In this document: positions 1 through 6,955 of the stretch, piece by piece | How positions within the stretch are numbered: the stretch's first letter is position 1 | Layout: every line of letters starts with the position of its first letter | Assembly (NCBI GenBank): GCA_944414825.1 | Contig: CALYBN010000061.1 | Location: 1 to 49,706, forward strand | Source of the DNA: an uncultured Rikenellaceae bacterium | GTDB taxonomy: Bacteria > Bacteroidota > Bacteroidia > Bacteroidales > Rikenellaceae | Length of the DNA: 49,706 nucleotides | Reading direction: 5' to 3' | Notes under the pieces: model-generated | Seen by the model: only the letters and a program-made list of their open reading frames with translations | Database searches by the model: none | Told to the model about the DNA's origin: nothing | Translations under genes and position numbers: made by a program

Positions 1-11
1 ATCTTCTGTCG

Positions 12-1020
12 ATGCTGTTTCTTATGCTGGGATTCATGCTGTCGGCTACACAATTGGACGCCATGGCCGATCATGCGATATCCGGCCAGGTTGTCGACTC
101 AAATGGGACGCCGCTTGCCGGAGTCAACGTCATCATTAAGGATACGAACGTCGGTATCGTGACCGACGTCAATGGAAAGTTTACGATTCGCGTTCGTGAC
201 AACAGTAAACAAGTAACCCTTTCCTTCTCTTTCTGGGGTATGCCACCATCGAAAAACAGGTTACAGTAGGTATTACCGGACCTCAAGGTCATATTGGACG
301 ACAGCTCCACCATGATCGACGAGGTGATAGCCATCGGATATGGTACCCAGACCGAGTGAACCGTCACATCGGTCATTACCTCCGTTAATTCGGATGATTT
401 CTCCGGCTTCGTGGAATCTTCCATCGAACAGACAATTGCCGGTATGGTGCCGGGAGTAAGGATTCAGTCTGCAGATGCCACTCCGGGCGGAGATCTGAAC
501 ATTGAGGTTCGTGGTGTCGGGACGGTAAATGCCGGAGCATCGCCGTTGTTCATTGTGGATGGTGTGCCGATCGAAGACGGGCTTCTGTCGATGAATCCCG
601 ATGATGTGGAGAGTATCCAAATCTTGAAGGATGCAGCCTCGACGGCCGTTTACGGTGCGCGGGGAGCCAATGGCGTATTTCTGATTACCACAAAGCGGGG
701 TATGACAGGGAAACCTTCGGTGAGCGTCAATATCTCGACTACCTTCGCCCAGGCACAGCGGAAATACGAGGTTATGAATACGGCCCAATTGCTCGAATAT
801 CTCGACGATTCGAATATCAATCATCGGTATTGTTATCAGACCAACGAGACGCAGGACTACTTCCCGTTCGATGCCACGCTGGATACCGATTGGCAGGATG
901 CCATTTTCCGGACGGCTGTGCAGCAGAAATACAACATTTCAGTATTCGGGGGGGGGTATCGAGAATGAGACGGAGACCAAAGGGATCAATTACCGTGCGG
1001 TTTCGATCCTTGTGAATGCT
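12..1020 (+). pseudogene. SusC/RagA-type TonB-dependent receptor, decayed 5' fragment
   Basis: The pieces together read as the N-terminus of a SusC-family outer-membrane glycan importer: a hydrophobic leader, a carboxypeptidase-D-like domain (HAISGQVVDSNGTPLAGVNV, then GIVTDVNGKFTI), the pre-plug segment EVIAIGYGTQTE and a plug domain (IRGVGT-like EVRGVGTVNAG, FIVDGVPIEDG, DAASTAVYGARGANGV). Reading needs a frame change near 235, another near 285, bypass of an in-frame TGA at 357-359, and a frame change in a G9 run at 948-956, after which IENETETKGINYRAVSI resumes. Homology stops near 1020, so the rest of the plug, the whole barrel and any SusD partner are missing. An intact member is about 1000 residues. 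Four lesions plus truncation make this a relic, not a phase-variable gene. The true N-terminus may begin before the window, because the frame is open to its left edge. Confidence 0.85.
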
Positions 1021-1034
1021 TCCCGTGCCTGCCG

Positions 1035-1121
1035 CGCTATCTTGTTGCATTCCTGCAATATGAATACAAACTGGGTGACATCCCTTTTCGGGAGTTGAAG
1101 CGTGAATTTATCGGAAAAACA
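1035..1121 (+). pseudogene. Possible tyrosine recombinase N-terminal fragment
   Basis: Directly after the SusC relic, in another frame, the sequence reads RYLVAFLQYEYKLGDIPFRE followed by LKREFIGK. This resembles the start of the core-binding (SAM-like) domain of Bacteroidetes tyrosine integrases, which typically runs as a Phe-Leu-x(2)-[KE]-Tyr-x(3)-Asp-[IM]-x(3)-Leu-x(3)-Phe-Ile pattern. No catalytic Arg, His or Tyr boxes follow, and the frame closes by about 1160. If the reading is right, this is the scar of a mobile element that cut off the receptor gene. The match is short and could be chance. Confidence 0.3.
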
Positions 1122-1320
1122 ATTGTGCCAATCTTCCTTTTTCGTTGTTTTCTCTAAATCGAGAACGGAACGTCATGATCAACTACATATTCCACGTGTT
1201 ATTGCTTGTAACGGCAACCGGAAAGAATCATGTATTCGTATGACTGAATACAAGGAAGTTGTTTTTGGTCCGAGTGTCCATAAGTGAGAAAATGAGAGCC
1301 GTGGGGCAGGCCGTGGAGAA

Positions 1321-2055
1321 TCACAGCTTTTCCACCGCATCCAATCCCCCGGCAGACAATTCCACTTCATATTCCTGCCCGCCGGGAGTGCGCAGGATGC
1401 AGTACTTGTGCTTACGGTTAATCTTGTATATCAGGTTGCGGTTGAGCAGGAGGTTGCGTCCGGCACGGATAAACTCCTTCGTACCCAGTTTTCTTTCGAT
1501 GACGCCGAGCCTTTCCAGCACGATTTCTTCGCCTTCGGTCAGCATGATGTTGGAATAGTTGCCGCTGGCACGCACGTAGACCACTTCCTCCTTGCCGGCA
1601 TAGAGAGTGCCGTTGAGAGTGCGGAAGGGAAATTTGCCTGACGGTGCTGTGGGCTGCGGGGCTGAGGATGGAGTCATTGCGTCGCGCTCCTCGATGCGGT
1701 GAATGGCCTTTGCCAGATCTGATACGTCCACGGGTTTCAACAGGTAGTCGGCGGCGGCGAAGCGGATGGCCTGCAACAGGTACTCCGAGTTGCTGTATGC
1801 GGTGGTGAAGATGATGTGAGGCAGGGGGATGGCCTCCTTCAGTTCGCGCAACAGCTCCAGGGTGGTGTGTCCCTGCAGCTGGATGTCGAGGAAAAGAATG
1901 TCCGGTCTGTGGCGCAGGATGGCGGTGAGGGCGGTTTCGTAGGATTCGCAACACTCCACTACCTCGATGTCGGGGTGGTAGGTTTCCAGTTTCTGGAGGA
2001 GCGAGAGGCGGGGCAGCCGCTCGTCTTCGACGATGATGGCGCGGTAGTTCTTCAT
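1321..2055 (-). CDS. LytTR-family response regulator
   Basis: A 244-residue DNA-binding response regulator. The receiver domain (about 1-120) has the acidic cluster at residues 10-12, the phospho-acceptor D57 in LFLDIQL, the switch Thr around T84 in IIFTTAY and the conserved lysine K107 in YLLKPVD. A short Pro/Ser/Ala linker (about 127-140) leads to a LytTR DNA-binding domain (about 145-244) with the typical RASGNYSNIML and FIRAGRNLLLNRNLI segments. LytTR proteins bind direct repeats about 21-22 bp apart, and three such repeats lie at 5067-5120. The gene starts 15 bp after the stop of the kinase gene, so the two should be co-transcribed with the kinase first. Similar pairs are known as LytS/LytR or YehU/YehT type. 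The signal sensed is unknown. Confidence 0.92.
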   Translation of the reverse strand: MKNYRAIIVEDERLPRLSLLQKLETYHPDIEVVECCESYETALTAILRHRPDILFLDIQLQGHTTLELLRELKEAIPLPHIIFTTAYSNSEYLLQAIRFAAADYLLKPVDVSDLAKAIHRIEERDAMTPSSAPQPTAPSGKFPFRTLNGTLYAGKEEVVYVRASGNYSNIMLTEGEEIVLERLGVIERKLGTKEFIRAGRNLLLNRNLIYKINRKHKYCILRTPGGQEYEVELSAGGLDAVEKL

Positions 2056-2070
2056 AGTCGGTGAGGTGGA

Positions 2071-4971
2071 TCAGAAATAGTTATAGTGGCTGGGGACGAA
2101 CAACTCGAAGCGTGTGCCGCAGGCTCGGCCCTCCGGGGTTTTGAGGTCGGTCACGGTCTGCACGATGTATTTGTCGTTGCGTTGGTTGTAGAGTTCGATC
2201 TGCTGCTCCATGATGCTGAGCCCTTGTTTGGTCGAGGTAGAAGAGATGGTGGTGGCGGCTTCGCGTCCCACGCCGTCGTCGGTAACGGCCATATTGATAC
2301 CGTCGGGACGGGTCGTGACTTCGATCTCTATGTGTCCGTTCCCCGGTTTGTTGCGAAGTCCGTGTTTTATGGCATTCTCGCAGTAGGTGTGCAATATCAT
2401 GTTTGGCACCTGTATGCCGGGGTCCACATCGGACGCCACACGGATCTCATAAGAGAGGCTTTCGCCGTAACGCAGTTGCTCCAGCGAAAGGTAAAGTTTG
2501 ACATACTGTATTTCGTCGCTGATGGAACGTGAGGGTTTGTCCATGTCTAACAGGGTGGAGTTGGTGAAGCGCGAATACAACGACAGGTATTGGTTGGCTT
2601 TGGAGACAGAGTGGGTTTGGATGAAGTATTCGATTCCGGCCAACACGTTGGCGTTGAAGTGAGGGATGGACTTCAGACGAATGGACTTTACCAACAGGTT
2701 GTTCAACTTGATTTCGCGTTGCAGTTCGTCCATCTTCTGGCGGTTGCGCCGTTTGTAGTAGGTGTAGGCCAGGGTCCAGATGCCGCTGCTCAGCCCCAGC
2801 GCGATCACCAGCCAGAACCAGCCGTGCTGCCAGAAGGCGGGCTGCAGAAGCATGTCCACCCCGATGGTGTCCGACGTGCTATTGCCCAGCAGGGCCGATA
2901 CCTCCAGCCGGTAGCGGCCGGGCGGCAGGTTATTGAATTGTACCTCACGTCCGGTCTGCGGCTGCGACCACTCTTCCTGGAAGCCTTTCAGACGGTAACG
3001 GTAGCGTATGTTTCCCGTTGCGGAATGGGAGATGGCGATGTAGGAGAAACGCAGGTTGCGCAGCCCATGTTTCAGGTGGATACACCCGTCAGCCCCGGCT
3101 GCAACGGGCTGCCAGTGGACGTTGTCGGTCGAAGCCTGCGCGGAGAGGAGTTCCAGCCTGGGGGTGGTGTACTGGTAGACCAACTCGTGCGGACGGAAGG
3201 AGACGGCCTGGTCTACGCATGGAATCCAGACGGTGCCGTCGTCGGTTTCGGCGATCTGGGCAGCCAGGGGCTCGATGCCCGTGAAACCGTTGTACTGATT
3301 GAAGAACATGGTCTGCTGCCGGTGATTGTCGGTGATGTAGATTCCGTCGGTGACGGCCACGATGAGGAAGTTGTCACGTGTCTGGTGAACTGAGCGTATC
3401 AGGTTGCCGTAGCTCCGTACCAGGATGGCGGAGTCGTTGTGCACGGTGTAGAGGTTCTCGCCCGAGGCAAGGAGAATTTCGCCATCGGGATTGGTGGTCA
3501 TGACTGTGCAGGCAATGCTGCTGTCCGGTAGGGTGATGTCCCGGCGCTCTTCGCCGCGGAGGAGTACCACGCCGTAAGCCGTTCCTACGTAGAGGCTACC
3601 GTCTTTGTCTAAGACGGCACAGAAGACGCCGCGCAGGCTTTCGTGGGCCTGGAGAATGTGTCCACGGGCGTCAGTGATGTAGAGTGCCTGGCGGGTAGTC
3701 ACGAGCAGACTGTCGGCATGGCTGCCCAGAAACTGGTAATTGAGCCAGGGCAATCCCAGCCAGCGGCGTTCGTTGCCATTGCAGGCCAGCACGTCGCCCA
3801 TGCCCAGCAGGTATGTGGTGTTGCCAATGCGGGCCGTACGGGGCAGGAAGTAGTTGTCCGACTCGCGCGGATAGGAGATGGGGTGTAATTCTTCGGCATT
3901 CTCTCCCACCAGCAGACGCCCGTTCAGAGTACCCGCCAGCAGGCGTCCTTGTGCGTCTTTGTCGATGGCGCGCAGGATGTCGTTATGGTCGCTCAGACGG
4001 TGGTTTACGAAATTCAACAGGAAGAAGTTGTAGACGCCCTGGTAGGTGGCCAGCCAGAGGTTTCCCTCGCGGTCGATGCACATCTGACGGATGAGGTTGA
4101 TGCCGTCCACGATGTGTTTGACATGGCCCTCTTTCGAGAGACAGTACAGGTTGTGGGCATCATGTATGAAAATGTTCCCCCTGCGATCGGTGCAGGCGGC
4201 CACGCCGTAGTCGGGTGCCAGAAAGCGGTAAGCAGCCACGGAGTGCGCACGATCGCCGTCCACCTCATAGATGCCATCGGCTGCAAAAAGGTAGAGCCGT
4301 GCCCCGTCTCTCAGGAGTGAGTAAGGTTCAGTCACCTGGATGGGCGACAGGACGGAGCCGTCGGTCCTTATTCGGCAGACATGACGGGCGGTAGGAATGT
4401 AGAATGTCTGTGAAATGGTGTCCAGATAGACCCTGCGGCGGAGGTCCATACTGTCCAGCACAGGCGACTTCAACACAGTTTCCGCCCCCTCGGCGGTCAG
4501 ACGGCAGACTGTGCGTCCACGTTCCTGTTCGTCTTCCAGCAGTACGAGTCCCGGCGGCAGGGAGTAGGCGTTGAGATTGTTCAGCAGCAGTCCGCGATCG
4601 TTCAACGGCAGCGTTTGCAGCCTTCCTCCCTGGTCCACCACGTGCCTGCGCCTGAAACCGAGAGCCCACAGACTGCCCTCTGTCCCGGGACAGAAGGAGA
4701 GGATATTTTCCTGCTTCCCTTTGAGATAAGGGATGAACTCAAACCCGTCGTAGCGCACGAAGCCGCTCAAGGTACCAATCCAGATATAGCCCTTTGCGTC
4801 CTGCCAGATGTACTCGGCGAGCATCTGTGGCAGGCCGTCCTGTGTGGTGTAGTGGCGGCGGGCGTATTCCGAGGTAACGGCAACGGGCTCTGCGGTGGCC
4901 GCGGCACCGTTCGGCAGCAGGGCAGCCAGTGCGGCGAGCAGACCAAACAGAATGTAGCGTTTCGTATTCAA
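2071..4971 (-). CDS. Propeller/Y_Y_Y sensor histidine kinase (LytS-type)
   Basis: A large membrane sensor kinase, about 966 residues from the proposed TTG start. That start gives a good signal peptide (NTKRYILFGLLAALAALLP) just before the first propeller repeat (YTTQDGLPQ). The alternative ATG at 5127 adds 52 residues of unlikely sequence running through the repeat operators at 5067-5120. The periplasmic part has two-component-regulator propeller repeats (for example IWIGTLSGFVRYDGFEF and LWLATYQGVYNF), then a Y_Y_Y domain (YRYRLKGFQEEWSQ, FNNLPPGRYRLEV). One transmembrane helix (WFWLVIALGLSSGIWTLAYTYY) precedes a LytS-type kinase core. Its His box reads SIPHFNANVL rather than the usual QINPHFLFN, but His is kept; the N box is ENAIKHGL and the G1 box DDGVG. 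In Bacteroidetes such propeller sensors commonly detect carbohydrate fragments in the periplasm; the ligand here is unknown. It forms an operon with the LytTR regulator. Confidence 0.9.
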   Translation of the reverse strand: MNTKRYILFGLLAALAALLPNGAAATAEPVAVTSEYARRHYTTQDGLPQMLAEYIWQDAKGYIWIGTLSGFVRYDGFEFIPYLKGKQENILSFCPGTEGSLWALGFRRRHVVDQGGRLQTLPLNDRGLLLNNLNAYSLPPGLVLLEDEQERGRTVCRLTAEGAETVLKSPVLDSMDLRRRVYLDTISQTFYIPTARHVCRIRTDGSVLSPIQVTEPYSLLRDGARLYLFAADGIYEVDGDRAHSVAAYRFLAPDYGVAACTDRRGNIFIHDAHNLYCLSKEGHVKHIVDGINLIRQMCIDREGNLWLATYQGVYNFFLLNFVNHRLSDHNDILRAIDKDAQGRLLAGTLNGRLLVGENAEELHPISYPRESDNYFLPRTARIGNTTYLLGMGDVLACNGNERRWLGLPWLNYQFLGSHADSLLVTTRQALYITDARGHILQAHESLRGVFCAVLDKDGSLYVGTAYGVVLLRGEERRDITLPDSSIACTVMTTNPDGEILLASGENLYTVHNDSAILVRSYGNLIRSVHQTRDNFLIVAVTDGIYITDNHRQQTMFFNQYNGFTGIEPLAAQIAETDDGTVWIPCVDQAVSFRPHELVYQYTTPRLELLSAQASTDNVHWQPVAAGADGCIHLKHGLRNLRFSYIAISHSATGNIRYRYRLKGFQEEWSQPQTGREVQFNNLPPGRYRLEVSALLGNSTSDTIGVDMLLQPAFWQHGWFWLVIALGLSSGIWTLAYTYYKRRNRQKMDELQREIKLNNLLVKSIRLKSIPHFNANVLAGIEYFIQTHSVSKANQYLSLYSRFTNSTLLDMDKPSRSISDEIQYVKLYLSLEQLRYGESLSYEIRVASDVDPGIQVPNMILHTYCENAIKHGLRNKPGNGHIEIEVTTRPDGINMAVTDDGVGREAATTISSTSTKQGLSIMEQQIELYNQRNDKYIVQTVTDLKTPEGRACGTRFELFVPSHYNYF

Positions 4972-5066
4972 GCAGAATGTGTATTTGCCAAAGGCTTTGT
5001 TTGTAAATATATTCTTTTCTGCCGATAATTCCAATCTCCTACAGGCCCGTATTAAAAAAAATACTC

Positions 5067-5120
5067 GTTCGTGTATGCCGCTCCCTTGTTCGTGTAAACG
5101 ATGGGGGTGTTCATGTAAAC
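5067..5120. promoter_or_regulatory. Three 21-bp-phased direct repeats, probable LytTR operator
   Basis: Three copies of a 12-bp motif occur at 5067-5078 (gttcgtgtatgc), 5088-5099 (gttcgtgtaaac) and 5109-5120 (gttcatgtaaac). Their starts are exactly 21 bp apart, so they lie on the same face of the helix. LytTR regulators bind direct repeats with this spacing, and a LytTR gene is the second gene of the operon just to the left. The array ends 15 bp before the TTG box of a rightward promoter at 5136-5166, the usual position of an activator site. It also lies upstream of the kinase gene, so autoregulation is possible. The assignment of the binding protein is inferred. Confidence 0.7.
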
Positions 5121-5135
5121 AGAGCATTCAACCTA

Positions 5136-5166
5136 TTGGGAGTTAAAAACTTATCCCTTATCTTTA
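5136..5166 (+). promoter_or_regulatory. Bacteroidetes-type promoter (TTG-N20-TATCTTTA)
   Basis: TTG at 5136-5138 and TATCTTTA at 5159-5166 are separated by 20 bp, matching the TTTG-N19/21-TAnnTTTG consensus of the primary sigma factor in Bacteroides relatives except for the last base. Transcription would start near 5173 and run rightward through a roughly 330-nt leader to the gene at 5501. Confidence 0.55.
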
Positions 5167-5172
5167 AATCAA

Positions 5173-5500
5173 CGGAGAATCGCAGCCCCCCCCGATGGTT
5201 CCGCCGGTCTTCCCCCGCCGGCCGCCATCGGAGCCTTCCGCAGATCCCGAAAGGGATGTCGGAAGGGCGCGGAATAGAGGACAGTCCACTAACCAAAGAG
5301 ACAGGAGAAAGCGCGATAGAGTACAAACTGATTTAGAGATTGAACCCAAACAAACATGAAGCAGCCCTCCCTGGCAATACGCAACTAGCATCATAAGTGG
5401 CAGCACAGAAGATAATCCGATGGCCGAAGGACAAGGAGCAGGGACGGTATCCCAATTGCGGAGAAACATCTGATATTAATCTTTTTAAAAAAAGGACAAA
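5173..5500 (+). other. Long leader / gene-free stretch with two strong hairpins
   Basis: No convincing gene lies between the kinase start and 5501. The stretch holds a C8 run (5186-5193) and two adjacent hairpins. The first pairs CCGATGG (5192-5198) with CCATCGG (5225-5231) and, inside, GCCGG (5203-5207) with CCGGC (5218-5222). The second pairs CCTTCCG (5234-5240) with CGGAAGG (5260-5266) and ATCCC (5244-5248) with GGGAT (5253-5257) around a GAAA tetraloop. Neither has a following T run, so they are not simple terminators. Short ATG frames of 26 codons (5256-5336, starting MSEGRGIEDSP), 10 codons (5356-5388) and 17 codons (5420-5473) exist without clear support. It may be a 5' leader with regulatory structure or a separate small RNA. 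No known riboswitch class was recognised. Confidence 0.45.
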
Positions 5501-6100
5501 ATGCAAGGAAAATTCTATTTCAGTTTCGTGATGCTGGCAGCATTGACGATGACGATGGTCTTTTGTGATAAAAATAAAGACGATACCTCTTCCCCTTCCG
5601 AGGGCCAGATAGAAATCGTAGGAGCCTGTGCACTGACACGGGGCTCCACGGATCCATCGGTTGACGAGTTCAGTGCCCATGACCTCTATCTTTTTGGGGA
5701 AGGTATTAACCCCAATAATTTTTATGTCAACGGGTATGGCGATTTAGAATCCGGTTGGGTTATCTGCATAAAATGTTGCTGCCTGAATGAAGAGGTTGCT
5801 AAACTGGACAAAGGAGAGAAAGCATATTATCACCGGCTTGTTCCCGGCACTTACACCTGGGACGGAAGCCAAGAGGACAAGCACTTGCGCATTCAGGATA
5901 TGTATGCCATTTTGTACGAAAATGACAAAAGAGTAGAGGATTATAGTTCTAATGATATAACGGCATGCACCGTCGAAATCAAACGTGGTCGTTTGGGCGA
6001 AAAATATGAACTCTCCGGAGAGATAAGCTTTACTAACGGGGAGAAACTCTCTTTCGTTTGGGAAGGCGGTCAGATCCAACATAGGTATAATGCCCAGTAA
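5501..6100 (+). CDS. Putative lipoprotein of unknown function
   Basis: A 199-residue protein that I do not recognise. A hydrophobic N-terminus (FYFSFVMLAALTMTMVF) ends at a cysteine (C22) followed by DKNKDD, which suggests a lipoprotein, although the residue before the Cys (Phe) is unusual for a lipobox. The acidic residues after the Cys resemble the surface-export signal of Bacteroidetes lipoproteins. The body is acidic and aromatic-rich, with a Cys cluster (CIKCCC, about residues 87-92) and a C-terminal stretch (EKYELSGEISFTNGEKLSFV) that looks like beta strands. A purine-rich AAAAAAAGGAC precedes the ATG. It is followed 72 bp later by a small beta-barrel gene, so the pair may be co-transcribed from the repeat-flanked promoter at 5136. 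Confidence 0.7.
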   Translation: MQGKFYFSFVMLAALTMTMVFCDKNKDDTSSPSEGQIEIVGACALTRGSTDPSVDEFSAHDLYLFGEGINPNNFYVNGYGDLESGWVICIKCCCLNEEVAKLDKGEKAYYHRLVPGTYTWDGSQEDKHLRIQDMYAILYENDKRVEDYSSNDITACTVEIKRGRLGEKYELSGEISFTNGEKLSFVWEGGQIQHRYNAQ

Positions 6101-6172
6101 AACACCTTGTACATAATCCCTATTTCTCATCTTTCCCAAAAACAGATCATTCACTTTTTAATAATTCGAACT

Positions 6173-6769
6173 ATGAAAAAGATTTACTTGTTTATTGTTA
6201 TGGTTTTTTTGGGGTTAAATCTCCATGCACAGGATAATGGCTTCGGCGTGCGTGCCGGTGTGAACATTGCCAGCATGACTAATTACAACTCCAAAGTGGG
6301 GCTCCATGTGGGCGGTTTGTACCGTTTGCAGCTTTCGTCCAGTACCCCGATCTTTTTTGAACCGGGGGTGATGTTGCAGCTCAAGGGAGGAAAACTCACT
6401 CGAGAGGGCGTTTCATCCACGTTGAATCTGGCTTATGTGGAAGTCCCGGCAGTGTTCGCTTATCGCTTCCAGATCAATGATACATGGGCCATTCAACCCG
6501 CTTTAGGTCCCTATTTTGCATTTGGAGTTTCGGGAACGCTCAAGCAGTCTTTCCTGGGGCAGACTCAAAGCGGTGATCTCTTTGGTGCGAACGGAGCTCT
6601 GAAACGCGGAGATGTGGGATTGAAAATAGCATTAGGGGCATTGATTAAACGCGTATATGTTGGCTTTGGGTATGACTTGAGTTTCGTCAACTTGCCTAAG
6701 AATTACGCAGAAGGCGATCCGAAAATTAAAAACGGATCATTCTATATTTCGGCGGGGTACAATTTTTAA
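6173..6769 (+). CDS. Outer-membrane beta-barrel protein (PorT/OMP_b-brl family)
   Basis: A 198-residue secreted protein with a clear signal peptide (MKKIYLFIVMVFLGLNLHAQ, cleavage after HAQ). The alternating pattern after it (FGVRAGVNIASMTNY, VGLHVGGLYRLQL, PIFFEPGVMLQLKGG) is typical of the small PorT-like barrels of Bacteroidetes. It ends in an aromatic strand with terminal Phe (GSFYISAGYNF), as expected for a protein inserted by the BAM machinery. The ATG at 6173 is chosen because the signal peptide begins there; an upstream in-frame start at 6107 would add 22 unlikely residues. It lies downstream of the lipoprotein gene and ends before a symmetrical terminator. Ligand or partner is unknown. 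Confidence 0.85.
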   Translation: MKKIYLFIVMVFLGLNLHAQDNGFGVRAGVNIASMTNYNSKVGLHVGGLYRLQLSSSTPIFFEPGVMLQLKGGKLTREGVSSTLNLAYVEVPAVFAYRFQINDTWAIQPALGPYFAFGVSGTLKQSFLGQTQSGDLFGANGALKRGDVGLKIALGALIKRVYVGFGYDLSFVNLPKNYAEGDPKIKNGSFYISAGYNF

Positions 6770-6843
6770 GGTGAATCTGGGGAGTGCTGTTTGCTGTCCA
6801 TTTGAGATGGCCAGATTTCTTCTTTATTATTTCGTCCTGGTAT

Positions 6844-6887
6844 ACAAAAATGCAACAGCCTGATTGTTAGGACTGTTGCATTTTTGT
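6844..6887. terminator. Bidirectional terminator
   Basis: Perfect 15-bp arms at 6844-6858 (acaaaaatgcaacag) and 6873-6887 flank a 14-nt loop. The A run on the left and T run on the right let it stop transcription both from the barrel gene and from the leftward sulfatase/mannosidase operon. Confidence 0.85.
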
Positions 6888-6955
6888 GAAGACGTCCCAT
6901 CGGGGGGGGCATCCCTCATTTTGTTTTGTGATTTTTGGACAGAATCAGGCTGGAA

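Noticed and set aside
948-956. G9 run as a phase-variation switch of a working SusC receptor
   Set aside because: Two other frame changes, a stop codon and loss of the whole barrel mean that correcting this run would not restore a protein.
5192-5266. RNase P RNA or a known riboswitch
   Set aside because: The conserved 5' and 3' RNase P sequences are missing, and no known aptamer pattern was recognised.
5136-5336. A 66-codon gene starting in the promoter region upstream of the lipoprotein
   Set aside because: Its start overlaps the predicted promoter, composition is basic and irregular, and it spans two strong hairpins. A shorter ORF within it is mentioned only as a possibility.
6844-6887. 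Inverted repeats as ends of an invertible promoter
   Set aside because: The arms are only 14 nt apart with A and T runs on the outer sides, as in a terminator. The same holds for 36761-36824.
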